A stretch of 64,000 nt of DNA from Taudactylus pleione (lineage: Eukaryota; Chordata; Amphibia; Anura; Myobatrachidae): NCBI GenBank assembly GCA_031769625.1, contig JAUIMM010000698.1:1874501-1938500 (forward strand), given 5' to 3'. Positions 1 to 11,640 of the stretch are shown here, one piece after another. The notes under the pieces are model-generated. The model did not search any database and was not told where the DNA came from. It saw only the letters and a program-made list of their open reading frames with translations. Position numbers and translations under genes: made by a program. Positions within the stretch are counted from its first letter, which is position 1, and each line of letters starts with the position of its first letter.

Positions 1-914
1 TGACTCATTTTAGTACTGTCCTTAGAAAACCTTTTAATTTTTGCTTACACCTAGATAATTATCTTCAGTAAATCTACAGGTCTGCGGGTGTCGTTTTAAC
101 TTTTCACCTGCAACCCGTAAATGAAGCCGTAAAGCCGGGTACAAACTAGACGACATGTCATCCGATCCGGCGGATCAGTCAAAATATTGTCCACATCAGC
201 AGGTGTGTACCCGCTATGTCGCTGATGATGCGCGCTCCCACGTGTCGTCAGCGACATTGCCCATCGGACCAGCATGCAGGTCTAACGGCCGATATCGACA
301 GCTGATGCTCCGTCGCTGCTGTCATCGGCAAGTGTGTATGCACTTGCCGATGCTGGCACCCCTGGTACTGGGTACACATCGTTAAGTGTGTACCCATCTT
401 TAGAGTGTTTGAGATCCGTTCACATATTTCCCCAGAGTGATACACAAACTTTATATTCAGTTATCAGTAGTTACTCAATGCACAGCTAAGTGTGCCTGAT
501 TGTAAGGGGCCCATACATCAACAATCTATCTGCAGACTAGCCTGTTTTGCCAACAACTTGTATATATAAAAAAAAAAAAAAGCAGCAAAGTCCAACATGT
601 TGAAAATCCTTAATTTGCAGTTTCCGACTCAAAAATTAATGAAAATGGCAAGTTGTGGATTTCTAACATGTTGGATTGTGCAGATCATAACAGAAACAGA
701 GATTGGGAATTGGCAAATCGGATGTCAGGGAATTGGATTGTGTGGACCCCTTAAGTTTGATTCAGAGTTTAGAGCAAAAAAAGGAGCAAGTTGCTCCAGG
801 AACAAACCATGTTGCAATTTAAGAGGGTCAAATTCTTTCTTTTATTTTACACGCAGGGAAAACACTACAGTGGCTGCTTTTGCATGTGGTATACAAATAT
901 TGGGCTACTTAAGA
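1..914. other. Unclassified non-coding sequence
   Basis: No recognisable gene or repeat is seen. There is a short poly(A) run near 568-581. The open frame at 597-956 has no family motif and its 3' part runs into the foldback element that follows, so I do not call it a gene. Confidence 0.4.
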
Positions 915-1231
915 TGGCCATACACCTTTAGATTATCTGTCCAACCATCCAAATAGTTTGGCTGGTTGGAACAAGAATTCCGTAATGTATGGGAGCAAAT
1001 GACAATCGACCATTTTCTCGCAAATGTAGAAAAAGAAAAGACAAAAACGGTTGTTCAGACAACTCTGTTAAATCAAACAGATATAACCAATTTGTCTGAT
1101 CAACAATTTTTGTCAGTTTTCCAGTGTTTGGGAGCAAATGGTCGACTGTCATTTGCTCCCACACATCACTAGATTTTCGTACCAACCAGCTAGTTGGATG
1201 GTTGGATAGACAATCTTAAGGTATATGGCCA
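915..1231. mobile_element. Foldback MITE with about 100-bp arms
   Basis: The left arm starts TGGCCATACACC and is matched in inverted orientation by the right end, which finishes TATGGCCA. Pairing runs through the inner motif GGGAGCAAATGACA on the left and TGTCATTTGCTCCC on the right. The two open frames over it, one on each strand, encode related peptides, which is what an imperfect palindrome produces; they are not genes. No clean TSD could be fixed. The superfamily is unassigned. Confidence 0.65.
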
Positions 1232-1293
1232 GCTTTAGTTACACCATGAAATTTAGAAAGAAGCTAGGACACACCCCTTCCAAAGTCTGAAAC

Positions 1294-1475
1294 TGGCCAT
1301 ATATTGGACCAAGTCAAACCAATTTAACCAACTTGCCTAAATGACAGTTTTTGTCTGTTTCCAGGGCTTGGGAGCATATTGTCCATTGTCATTTGCTCCC
1401 ATACATTACAAGATGTGTATTCTAACCAACCAACTATTGGATTAGTTGGATGAAAGTTGGTGTAGTGTATGGCCA
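1294..1475. mobile_element. Second, shorter copy of the same foldback MITE
   Basis: It begins TGGCCATATATTGG and ends GTGTATGGCCA, and carries the same inner TGTCATTTGCTCCC word as its neighbour about 60 bp upstream. The interior is shorter and more diverged. It may be an independent insertion or a partial tandem duplication of the first copy. Confidence 0.5.
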
Positions 1476-1738
1476 ACTTTATTCTCTCTGCACGGGTGCA
1501 AATTGCTTCTTTTTTTTGCACTTTTTTTTTAAATCGCTCCTAAATCTGAATCAGGCCCTGTATGAGCAGATGTGTTGGTCTAAAGTTTGAGTTGAGCCTG
1601 ATCATGTTTGCATTCAAGTGTGTCTGAGTTCTGAGAGAGATGCACCAGTGACCAGCAATAGGAACTAGAGTTCAATATGGAGATCTCGGGAAAGATAGCA
1701 CAGAAGTCAGGGCAGACAGATGCTGTGTGGTATGATAT

Positions 1739-1947
1739 ATCGACATGTTCAAAATGTCAACATGACACAAATATTTTCAGAATGTCTACAGTACTATTTT
1801 AGCCTAAAAGTAACCCTAACCCTAATTTCACCCTAACCTAACCCTGATTGTAGCCTAACCCTAAGTGCATGTGATGACTATATTACTGTCAACAATCACA
1901 ATGTCTACATGTATGTCAGCATTCTGATGTAGACATTTTGATGATGC
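1739..1947. mobile_element. MITE-like repeat with short telomere-like core
   Basis: Ends containing GACATGTTCAAAATGTC and TGTAGACATTTTGATG are loosely inverted. Between them lie several CCTAACCCT words. The arrangement resembles the longer element near 5,827-6,585. Boundaries are approximate. Confidence 0.4.
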
Positions 1948-2873
1948 TGACTGGAACCAGCCAGATGCTACTTGAAATTTGCATGTTTGTGCATGGGTAC
2001 TCTCTCAGCGCAGCAGTCCGGAGCCGGCAGGTCCCCTACAGCCCGCGACCTCTCGCGAGATTGCGGCACTGCACTGGATTCGGCTTCCGGACACTGCGGG
2101 GACCAAGGCTGTAGCTGCACTAGCAGCGGCTACCGGAATTGTTAGGTACAGTGGGGTGTGGGACGCCCTCCCTCTGCTATCCTACATTTGCCAGTTACTG
2201 AACGGTTTATTAACTATTAATTTCCAGCATTAACTCTTATTTTATTCCATACCAGTCCATTACATTATCCCCAACCCCCTTCCTATCGTGTTCCCCTATT
2301 TTTATACTCACACACATCACATATACTTGTGATTAACATTACCAATAAATATATCACATGACAGGATTATCAAGAGTGTTTCAGACTCATTCATTGACAA
2401 ACGCTGAGATTTGTATACTATCCACGGAGCGCAGTCCCACCTTTGACACATGTGTGGGTCCACACACATGTCATTCCTATTTTCAGATTATTATTGTTAG
2501 ACCTTGGGAAGTCTGGGATCTGCAGCACCCTTGTTTCCTCCTATAAGGGGAGTGAGCGCCGATCATAATTAATATACTCTCTCAGAATAATACTCTAAGA
2601 CTGAAGTTACCTGTTCAATAACTATGATTGAGCATGAGTTCAAATCGGAGAAAGAGGGGCTGATGTAGAGGTGCATGGAAGTCTATTTTGCAGAGAGAAC
2701 GTGTCTTTTAGCACAGCGCATGAGTAGCTGAGTGAACACAGCTATTAGCAAATATGGGTGCAACTAGGTGGTAACAGAGTGTATGCACATAAGCTAAGTT
2801 GGGAGTGTTGTGGGCCTGAAGTCGGAATTGTGGGCAATGCAGATTTATGTGTATGCAGAGATTTAAGATGTAT
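1948..2873. other. Unclassified sequence
   Basis: Two short open frames (1979-2233 and 2358-2546) have no recognisable motif and no shared splice structure. I see no repeat signature that can be named. Confidence 0.35.
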
Positions 2874-3646
2874 ATATTTATTATTATCCTTTATATGGCG
2901 CCACAAGGGTACATAAGCAGAAACAGTATGAACAAAAGTGACTGACCGTAGAAAACATGGACAGGGTTTATAACTAATAATGCATCAGCAGTCATAATAC
3001 TCAAACAAGCAGCAGGGTGGTACAACCCAATGTTTTAATGCCATTGTTGGCAGTGTGGAGATGACGGGAAGGAAAAGCATGAGGGAAGAGGGCCCTGCTC
3101 GCCAGAGCTTACATTCTAAAGGTGAGAGGCAGATAGACAGGGGTGACACAGAGGGGAAAGACAGTGAGCAAGGAACATGGAGCAGTGGTTTAGGATGAGA
3201 GTTGGATGGCTTTGATAAAGAAGTGGGTCTTGAGAGCCCGTGTGAAGTTTTGTGGAGAGTCTGATAGGGAGAGAGTTCCAGTGGTAGGGAGGCAAAATTT
3301 TGGAGGCGGGAGTGGGAGTAAGTAATCAGTTGGGAGAAGAGATGGCGTTTATTTGTGGAGCAAAGTGGACGGGCGGGAGTGTGAAGGGAGATAAGGTCAG
3401 AGATGTAAATAGGTGAGGATTGGCTGAGGGCTTTGTAAGTGAGTTTGAGTCATTTGCATTGGGTTCTGAAGGGGAGGGGGAGGCAGAAGTAATGTGTTTG
3501 GAGAGGAAGATGAGCTGGGCAGCAGCATTGGGGACAGATTGGAGTGGAGAGAGGTGGGAGACGGCGAGGCCAGATAAGGAGGTTACAGTAGTCCAGTCTG
3601 AAGTTGACCAGGGAATGGATGAGTGTCTTACACAAGTAGGCTGGTG
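2874..3646 (-). mobile_element. L2-clade LINE, 5'-truncated 3' fragment
   Basis: Read on the minus strand this is the 3' part of the L2 seen at 33,800-40,060. It has the end of the reverse transcriptase ORF, the 3' UTR with the AGAATGTAAGCTCT-like motif (about 3,100-3,115) and the terminal GGCGCCATATAAA-like motif with an ATA-type tail at 2874. The coding part has decayed by frameshifts. Confidence 0.75.
3326..3640 (-). pseudogene. L2 reverse transcriptase C-terminal remnant
   Basis: Minus-strand frames contain KTLIHSLVNFRLDYCNLL, matching TLIHSLVISRLDYCNLL in the better-preserved L2 copy near 39,220. Downstream are shifted remnants of the segment that follows in that copy (FLS..TSASP, then LPPVHFA). 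The match is split over at least two frames, so this is a dead fragment. In intact L2 the region follows the catalytic palm of the reverse transcriptase. No catalytic residues are retained. Its 5' side stops beside the candidate LTR at 3651. Confidence 0.7.
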
Positions 3647-3650
3647 CAAG

Positions 3651-4975
3651 TGTAACACCCCAAATTTATGGGGTAAAGCTAATGATAGGTGTAGTAATCC
3701 CTAGTTCTTCCTTCTTTACAGAGAGGTAAGCACTTTGCACTTTGGTAAGCTGCGGTGATAGGTTTATTTAAGGTTATTGCAAAGATCATTTACTGTAAAT
3801 TTTCCTTTACATTTACTTTCACAATACACATAACATCAAATCACATTACAATAACATTTGTATTTTTATTTTACAGGAACTCAGCAGCTCCTGGCATCAC
3901 TGGATGCACCTGGATCCCTGTGGAATCTCAAAGGTTAGTATATTTGTCAATTCCTCCAATCACATCAAACATAACATTTACTCAAAGTAATATTACTATT
4001 CTATATATTCTGACTTAACCATTAACGTTGTACTCTAACTTAGTATTACACTGCACTAATAACAATCAGGTAAGTGAAGTTCCCCCAATAAAAGTCTAGC
4101 ACTTTATTGTTGGTGCACAATTAGTTACCGGAAAGGTAGGGTTGGTATACGTTGGTGATCACTTACTCTTACTCCTTTCTGTATTTGTTCACTAACTAGT
4201 AACGTCCGATAAGTTTTCTGAAGAGTATTAGGGGTCTATTTACTAAGCAGTGTTAGGAAACAGAGTGAAAAGTGATAAGGTGCCAGCCAATCAGCTCCCA
4301 ACTGTCATTTTTCAAACACAGCCTGTGAGATGACAGTTGGGAGCTGATTGGCTGGCACCTTATCACTTTTCACTCTGTTTCCTAACACTGCTTAGTAAAT
4401 AGACCCCTTAGTCTGATTTCCACTGCCAGTAACTTTTAGTTTGGTTTGTGTCAGCTTTACTACCAGCTCCCGACTGTCCACGGCTTTTTGGACCTTCTTT
4501 CAGGTAACAGCAGGGTGGCGCGTCTCTCTCCCTGTCAAGCTCGCCTCTGGAACTGCGCTGTAGCCCTGCGTACAAGTCCTTAAAACTGCCTCCCTTCACT
4601 GTTGTCCAGAAGGCAGCAGGTCTCACTGGGCAGCCTCTCCCAGCTCTGTTACCAGCAACTCAGAGCCGACCATCATTGTTCCACTAAGTCACCCAGTGCA
4701 GCTTTCATCAGGACAAACGCTGCCTCAGCACTGTTCAATGGCCGGTGAGTCTCTATCCATGTCCTGGACGCTTTCTCCTGGGATCGTGAGCTCGAGCAGC
4801 CAACTGTCATTCAGTCAACTGTCCGTTCTGCCCACACGCCCGCCTCTGCAGCCATCCTCAATGTCCACTGTCACCAATGCCAAACAGTGCAGAGCCGCAT
4901 GCATATACATTACTTTATATTTAGACACCAGGGCATACTAGCATAGGTGGTTCTTTCAGTTTCTGGGGTACCACA
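3651..4975 (+). mobile_element. Candidate solo LTR (retrovirus-like or Gypsy-like)
   Basis: The segment starts TGTAACACCCCA and ends TGGGGTACCACA, giving the TG...CA ends and short terminal inverted repeat typical of LTRs. It is flanked by the 4-bp direct repeat CAAG (3647-3650 and 4976-4979). An AATAAA polyadenylation signal lies near 4087. No gag or pol sequence and no second LTR are seen, so a solo LTR left by recombination is the simplest reading. Its length includes a 177-bp MITE insertion. The open frames inside (3755-4018, 4408-4626 minus, 4696-4941) are not recognisable proteins. Confidence 0.5.
4231..4407. mobile_element. Perfect-hairpin Harbinger-like MITE
   Basis: Two 78-bp arms (4231-4308 and 4330-4407) appear perfectly complementary around a 21-bp loop. 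The ends are GGGGTCTATTTACTAA and its complement. It is flanked by the 3-bp TSD TTA (4228-4230 and 4408-4410), the size and sequence favoured by PIF/Harbinger. It has inserted into the candidate LTR. The perfect arms suggest recent insertion or arm correction. Confidence 0.85.
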
Positions 4976-4979
4976 CAAG

Positions 4980-5826
4980 TGCTCCGTGATGATGATGGCT
5001 GCTGCTTCCACAAGCAGATGGCAAGAGACAGTGCAGCTGCATGGATGTGTGCAACTCTACAGACAGGTGAATATCCCAGTGATTGTGAGCATGCTAGTGT
5101 GAATACTACAGTGTAAGTAGTTATATGTAAGGTACAATGAGAATGATGGCCCCACAGGCCATGAGTGTCACCTCTTTAGTCAGGCTGTATGTTAGGGAGT
5201 AATGATTTGGTATTGTGATTTCTACTGCCATGTAATGTACTAGGTCACATTCTGGTGAGTAAAGATGATCATTATTCCTGTTAATCCATTATTCTCTGAA
5301 GGATACCAACTTAATGGGCAGCCCTTTATGTGTATAGTGTGCAGTTGCAGATTCTAATATCCCAATTACTACTATTTGCTGCGCTAGGATTAGAATATAA
5401 TATTGGTGTAATATGCGTTGCTGATATTATTGGCTAGCATACCTGTGGTATTTATATTCCAATATTTGTTTGATGTGAATAAACCGTGTTTGTTGGGTGA
5501 ATTTCTATAGATAACAGGCAATATGTGTTCTTCACATTTTGTTTTTATGTAATGTGATCAGATGACGTGAAATAATGATATTGTGGTGGAGAGGCGGAAA
5601 GATAAGAGCCTGTAAATAAAAAGTTATTTGTTTGTTCAATCTGTATAACCTCCCAATACTCCACTACACCTGCTGCGTTTGCTTTACACCTGATGTACTG
5701 TTATCTACTGTACCTCCACATGTAGGATCACCTGTTTGCTAACCTTAAGCCAAAGGATCCTGATGTGGGGGAGCAGGAAAGCCTAACACCACAATACAAC
5801 CCATCTATATGAGTATGGTGTATTTT
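4980..5826. other. Unclassified sequence
   Basis: No open frame of note, no inverted-repeat ends and no RNA gene are recognised. Confidence 0.35.
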
Positions 5827-6585
5827 GTTGACATTCATCTTCTCATCATGATAATTTTGGCATGATTAGAGTTCGCAAAATGTCCCGGTGGACTAGTGGG
5901 GACTTATCTGGTGCGGTGGTGACGTCATGACTATTGGCAGATCCTACGTCGCTTGTGGCGATGAGTATCTCTAACCGCTATTCCTAACCTCCCCTCCTGT
6001 AGCCTAACCCTCCCCATAGTGCCTAACCCTCCTCTCATGTAGTCTAACCCTAACCCTCCCCATAGTGCCTAACCCTCCTCTCCTGTAGCCTAACCCTAAC
6101 CCTCCTCATAGTGCCTAACCCTCCTCTCATGTAGTCTAACCCTAACCCTCCCCATACTGCCTAACCCTCCTCTCATGTAGTCTAACCCTAACCCTCCCCC
6201 TAGTGCCTAACCCTCCTCTCCTCCTCTCCTGTAGCCTAACCCTAACCCTCCCCCCTAGTGCCTAACCCTCCTCTCCTGTAGCCTAACCCTAACCCTCCCC
6301 CTAGTGCCTAACCCTCCTCTCCTGTAGCCTAACCCTAACCCTCCCCCTAGTGCCTAACCCTCCTCTCCTGTAGCCTAACCCTAACCCTCCCCCTTAGTGC
6401 CTAACCCGCCTCTCCTGTACTCTAACCCTCCCCCTAGTGCCTACCCCTCCTCTCCTATAGTCTAACCCTCCCCCCTAGTGCTTAACCCTCCTTCCCTGTA
6501 GCCTAACCCTAACACGTCGCTTCTGGTCTGTGCAGAATGTCAACATTTTACATGTCTACATTGTGAGAATGTCTAGATTCTGCAG
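5827..6585. mobile_element. MITE-like element carrying a telomere-like array
   Basis: The left side contains TTGACATTC (about 5829) and the right side GAATGTCAACATTTTACATG (about 6535), suggesting loosely inverted ends. A direct word ACGTCGCTT occurs on both sides of the central array. Boundaries and superfamily are uncertain. Confidence 0.4.
5981..6513. repeat. 46-bp tandem array rich in CCTAACCCT
   Basis: About eleven units alternate the blocks 'GCCTAACCCTCCTCTCCTGTA' (split here as GCCTAACCCT + CCTCTCCTGTA) and 'GCCTAACCCTAACCCTCC' followed by a short C-rich tail. The hexamer resembles the vertebrate telomere repeat CCCTAA but is not uniform, so this is a minisatellite and not a telomere. 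Confidence 0.75.
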
Positions 6586-6732
6586 AGAGAGTACAGGTTT
6601 ATGAATCAAGATTGGAGGCAGAAAACCATATTAGATTTTAAGTAGGATCAACACTATTTGAGTAGTGCAATGTGTGCATATTTTTTTCTTTTACATAGAT
6701 TGTATTTCTGTAACAACTCTAGAGACACTAAA

Positions 6733-6979
6733 CACTGGTATCCACTTAGCGATTCAACAGGCAGACTGAACGATAACAACATCGTTATCGGTCAATCGTT
6801 TGTTAATCGCTCGCAGATCGGCCATTTAAATGTCAAAAACGACTAGCGATGAGCACGCCCGCTGGTCGTTTTTGACATCTATCATCACCCGAACATGCAC
6901 ATCAGACTGTGAAACGACAGCACGAGTACAATGTCGTAATCGTACATTTGTTTCTATGTCTATTAGTGGATACGCACTT
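6733..6979. mobile_element. MITE with GTATCCACT-type ends
   Basis: The left end GTATCCACTTAG is inverted at the right as GTGGATACGCAC. Inside is a near palindrome around TGTCAAAAACGAC / GTCGTTTTTGACA. It belongs to the same loose group as the elements at 49,329 and 59,652, which also carry AACGAT words. Confidence 0.5.
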
Positions 6980-7010
6980 TAAGGGGAAACAGTGGAATTG
7001 TAGTGACACT

Positions 7011-7441
7011 GGGCCTGATGGATATCAATACGATTGCAGCTGTGAAAATATGCTAATAGTTCCAAAGCTTACCCAAGCATAGGGATGCCCACTGCTACCT
7101 TCTCATCTGTGTCCTACATCATGTGCCAGCGTAAAAATAGGTATCATCAACTAACCATGCAGCAGGTCTGACCGGTCTCAAATACAGCGGCTCTCATGCT
7201 GCATAAGAGATCACACGCCCATATAATGGCGTTTAAACGGTAAGACACACTTGTGTTTCCCTAACCGTCCTATTACCTCCCCCAAATGATGACTTCCTGT
7301 CACTCACTTTGCGAATGGATCCTCTGTGCTGGGGTGATAGCAAAACAATCGCGTGTGCAGTGCGGCTGACGCATACGCAATGGCAAACAATCGCTCCTTC
7401 TGCGTAAAAATCGGCATTACATACATCTCCGAAACAGGCCC
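7011..7441. mobile_element. Harbinger-like MITE (GGGCCTGAT ends)
   Basis: It starts GGGCCTGATGG and ends GAAACAGGCCC, flanked by the 3-bp direct repeat ACT (7008-7010, 7442-7444). Its left part (CGATTGCAGCTGTGAAAATATGC) resembles the ends at 17,027 and 21,011, so these are one family. Confidence 0.6.
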
Positions 7442-7444
7442 ACT

Positions 7445-8819
7445 GTTCACCATATTATCAGCATCATCCGCTACTATTTTGAATGAAGGAGTCCTGCAGG
7501 GATGCTTAGTAAGGTGTAGAATTGTCCATTGACATGTAGTGTAGAAACGTTTACACCATAATTTGAACGTTTGGGGGTGTTATAGATACATTACTTTCAC
7601 ATTCAGATGCAGGTTCATACAAATGAACAAAAGAAACGCCGCTCTGTGACTGCGTGGACGTTGCTCTGGTTTCCTAATCTTCCTGCCTGTTGGATTTCCC
7701 ATGTAACAAAGCATGGCGAAAAGCCCAAAGGCACAGCTGCCAAACTCTAGGAGAAACCACTCTCACATCCAAACATGCAAACTGGTGCTACGCATGCCAA
7801 ATACCCAGGAACATCTTGGCGATCTCAATCAGCCAGCTATCCATCACCCTAGCTTGTCCATTTCATAGCTGTTGTAAGTCAGGATGGGAAGCAGTTTTTT
7901 AAAGGCTCCAGTAACATTAAATAAAATCAATTCATCATTAGCAGCAAAGCTTTCAGGTTTGTGGAATAATGCACTCCCTATAGAGATATTGCAAGTCATC
8001 CAGGAGTTATGTGTAGGCAGAGAGCTTTTATCCAGAGTGCAACTCAAGGCAACTTCCAATATCCATAATAATAATGAGTAGGGGTTGAAAAATAATCCAC
8101 AAGTTTTCCTAATGACTGAATCAACAACCTTAGAAATCACAAATTAAAAGTAACGACTTCACAATTGGCTGTTTATACAAATTATTTACATGATTTCATA
8201 TCACTGCTGACATCACTTGTGTGTTACCATATCGTAAATCAGTATAGTAATATCTGTGATGTGTAAAATGTGTAATCATTAAAAAAAAAAAGCCCAGCGC
8301 TCTTTAAGCTAATGGATCCATTTTGCATGAATCTATTACAGCTGACTCTGGGGTGCAGATACATTTATGAAGTGAATAGAAATATTTCTGTCCTTTTTGT
8401 TCATCTAATAATGTAAATGTAGAGATAATATTTATGTTTTTACTCTAGAGGGCAAAGCAAATATCGTATTACAGCTCCCATCTGCTGAAGGTACTATAGG
8501 TGATTTTGATGAATGTGAAATAGTTCAGCTGAATATATTAATGACTTCAGCACCATAATCGTGTTCCAAAGTCTCTGTGCAGAACCTACAACATGCAGCT
8601 GAAAACTGTGTGAGCGATTATTAATTTACCATCATAATGATCACTGTGTATGCAAATGCCAAGTTCAGACTAGCCATACAAGTAGTTATGCACAGCTAGA
8701 CATATTCCCAGGGTGTATTAAGGAATATGTACACTTAAAAGGGAACTACAAGAGAGCTTTCATTTGTAGTGCATTGAGACAATGTAATGTTAGTATGTTT
8801 ATTGTTTAAAGTGTTTATT
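7445..8819. other. Unclassified sequence
   Basis: The open frames here (7690-7902; 7844-8140 minus) lack family motifs. The region is AT-rich with no visible repeat ends. Confidence 0.35.
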
Positions 8820-9068
8820 ATTCAGCGGGACAGTCCCGCGTTTCTGGGACTGTCCCGTAGTCCAACCCACAGTGGGGGGGGGGGGGGGGAGTTGGAGGTA
8901 GCGCACACCGCTGCCTGCATAGCAGAGCAGCGGGTAAGCAGAAGGAGAATAGATGCCATGTGCATGCGCACGGTAAATATTCACAGTGCGGGGGGGATGG
9001 AGGCCAGGGGGCAGCCCAGCATCTCTGAGAGAGCTGGGCACACCGGGTGATGTTGGGAGGTATGCATT
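8820..9068. repeat. MITE fragment with poly(G) run
   Basis: A short palindrome (CGGGACAGTCCCG, about 8826) is followed by an 18-nt run that is nearly all G (about 8873-8890). The segment ends TGTTGGGAGGTATGCAT, like the GGGAGGGTAGGCATG end of the element at 9,591-10,019, so it is probably a fragment of that family. Confidence 0.45.
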
Positions 9069-9590
9069 AACAAGGTATTTTTGCCCACAGAACTGGTGCT
9101 CACGTGATATGTAGTGCTTGAAAATCGCAGGAGTTTAGCAGTTTCCAAGGTACTCAAACTATCCTTACACAAAACCACGTAGATCACACCCCCCCCCCAT
9201 TTGTGGTGTTAGATATGAAAACAAAACCAATAAACCTCTTGCCCATGTACTGTATGCATACTTTTTATACATTGTGTTGCTGTTACATGATTTGCTGATT
9301 TAGATACTTGCAATAACAAGAAGGAGTAGCTGATAAAGTGGCCACTATATCTATGTGTATCTATCTGATCCATACATTCCAAAATAGTGACAAAAACTAA
9401 ACTATTCAACTGTGATTTTATTATGCACATTGACAATCCTTAATGATGAGCTCTGCTAAAATATCTAGTAAGGGAAAAGGCAAAGGATTTCTTGAATGTG
9501 TGTTAACTGATTTTGGGTATGGCCTGGAAGTGAAAATATAACAAATAATATAATGTAAACACTGTACACAGTTCAAGAAAAGCCTACAAA

Positions 9591-10019
9591 CATACCTCTC
9601 AACTTTTACACATGCCAAATTGGGACAAAATAGGGCCCTTCTCTGATCCATCCAAGCTCCTCCCCAAAACTCCCACCTTTTACTATCTCTTCCCGGGAGA
9701 AGCCCGGGTAAGAGAAGCAGGAGGGTGGCGACGGGACCTGACTTTTCGCGTCATTAAGCCACTCCCCCCCCCCTCCGTGGTAAAATTGCTGTGAGAATTT
9801 ACATAGGGGGTGGAGCCAAATGACGTGATTAATGTAGAATCACGTCTTGAGCCCCGCCCCCTACACAGAGACACGCGATCGCCGCTGGAATTCTCCTCAT
9901 TCTGCCCACTTCATCACTAGGAAGTGGTCAGAATGCGGGAGAAATGCCTACCCTTCCGAGGTTACGGGAGTTACCCGAAAAATCGTGAGCCACCCGCGAA
10001 AACCGGGAGGGTAGGCATG
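9591..10019. mobile_element. MITE with CATACCTCYCAAC ends
   Basis: The left end CATACCTCTCAAC is inverted at the right as GGGAGGGTAGGCATG. The interior includes the palindromes CCCGGGAGAAGCCCGGG and CACTTC...GAAGTG. A second copy lies near 19,565-20,098. No clear TSD was found. Confidence 0.55.
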
Positions 10020-10244
10020 TATGCTTTTGGGTGACACTCCACCCCTTTTGCAGGCAGCAATAGGGACTGTTCCGTGAAAATTGTGACAATTGGATGGTAT
10101 ATGTATAATCTATATCTATACTAAAACAACACTATGCACACTTAAACCAACATTGCTGGATGACTGCATCATAAAGCCCTATCAAATGTTTTTTATGTAT
10201 GTAATTTGTGGCACCAGTTCATGCATCAAGCTCCTATTTTAGTA

Positions 10245-10655
10245 TATATTGTAAGCTTAAGAGAAGGGCTCTGTTACCTCTTTGTCTAGAAGTTAATACC
10301 CATTCTTTTTTATCATTGTGCTTATTCCCAAAAAATCTCTCTGAAATATGCTGGCGCTATACAGTTTGCACATTCACCACGTGCCCATCTGGGTTTTTTT
10401 TCCAGGTGTTCCAGTTTCACCAAATGTCCAAAATCATACTAGTAGCTTTCTTTACTTAAATTTAATATGGTCTTATCAGGGTATAGATTTATTGATTCAA
10501 GTTATTTATATAGTGAATACATTCCGCAGCTCTATATAGAATTTATATTATAAGCTTCACTAGGGCAGTGACTGATATACACTACTGTGTAATATGCTAT
10601 TATTGTACAGTGCTAAACATTATACTGGCTCTAATAAAATAGGGAATAAATATCT
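10245..10655 (+). repeat. Degenerate L2 3'-UTR fragments
   Basis: Two stretches (about 10,245-10,360 and 10,548-10,655) follow the pattern ATTGTAAGCTT...GGGC...ATGCTGGCGCTATA or ...CTAATAAA. This is the typical 3' end of the L2 family in this window. Both are strongly diverged. Confidence 0.5.
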
Positions 10656-10895
10656 TAAACACCAGGGGCAAACTGTAGATGTATGGGGAGGATTGGAACC
10701 TGGCTGAGATGAGGACCTATAGATGGCGGTCCATCTACTAGAGGCCTTTGCTTTTCCTAGCATCCATAGGAGTTGGCAGGGGTGGGTACAAATTGCCTGG
10801 GCTCATAGGGGAGGAGAAGCCATGCCCCCCAATTGTTTGGCGAACCCTTCCTCCCCCCTTTCCCAGTACCCAGGCCCAACAAGTCTTTTGGCAAC

Positions 10896-11370
10896 ATTAT
10901 TATTATTATTATTAGCATTTATTTGTATGGCGCCACAAATGTTCCGCAGCGCCTTACAAAGTACATAAACAAGTTGTAGACGAGCGACTTATAGAACAAT
11001 ACAATACGGGACCAGGACATGGATAATATATATTGCTACATTAGCGACCATAACACCCAGATAAGCAACGGAGCATAAGCAACCAAGTGTTAGGTGCCCT
11101 AGTGGGGAGTAAGAAGTAGATCAGGGGTTCCCAACCACGGTCCTCAAGGCACACCAACACTCCAGGTTAAGGATAGCCATACTTGTCTTAATTAGTACTG
11201 CAGTTATTTTGATTTGACCATCTGTGTTCAAGCATGGATATCACTACAACCAGGACTGTTAGTGTGCCTTGAGGACTGAGGTTGGGAAACACTGAAGTAG
11301 ATGAAACTAAAGTAGGGAGAAGCACAAGAGGGTAGAGGGCCCTGCTCGTAAGAGCTTACATTCTAAAAGC
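10896..11370 (-). mobile_element. L2 LINE 3' end (minus), split by a hAT MITE
   Basis: On the minus strand it runs from an AGAATGTAAGCTCTTACGAG motif to the terminal GCGCTGCGGAACATTTGTGG and an (ATA)n tail at 10,896-10,920. This matches the end of the L2 at 39,770-40,060. It carries only the 3' UTR and is interrupted at 11,121 by a MITE. Confidence 0.8.
11122..11294. mobile_element. hAT MITE (CAGGGGTTCCCAACC ends)
   Basis: The termini CAGGGGTTCCCAACC and (inverted) CAGTGTTTCCCAACC enclose 173 bp. A perfect 8-bp TSD, AAGTAGAT, flanks it (11,114-11,121 and 11,295-11,302), the size made by hAT transposases. It has inserted into the L2 3' UTR and is therefore younger than that copy. Confidence 0.9.
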
Positions 11371-11630
11371 TTTGGGAGTTGGCTCTTACACAGTGGAGCA
11401 GAGCCGAAGCCTCTGGTGGGGATGGACATATGCTGCCATCTTTCACATTTTGCTCTGGGCTCGGTGATTGTGTGTTTAAACTAGGGGTGAGCGGGTTCGG
11501 ATTTCTGAAATCCGAACCTCCCCCGAGCCCCCCCGATCCGAGTCAGGATCGACTTTTCCCGCCTGACTCGGATCTGAAATCGAGGCAAAACGTCATCATC
11601 CCGCCTTCCGGGGCTCGCGGGTTTTGGATC

Positions 11631-11640
11631 CTATATAAGG
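11631..11640 (+). promoter_or_regulatory. TATA box of the hAT transposase
   Basis: CTATATAAGG lies in a GC-rich context about 150 bp inside the left end, on the strand of the transposase. A start of transcription about 30 bp downstream would fall near CGCCATTTT (about 11,653). Position and orientation fit a core promoter; activity is inferred. Confidence 0.6.

Noticed and set aside
5981..6513. Interstitial telomere
   Set aside because: CCCTAA words are interrupted by CTCCTCTCCTGTA-type blocks in a 46-bp unit inside a MITE-like element; true telomere tracts are uniform hexamers.
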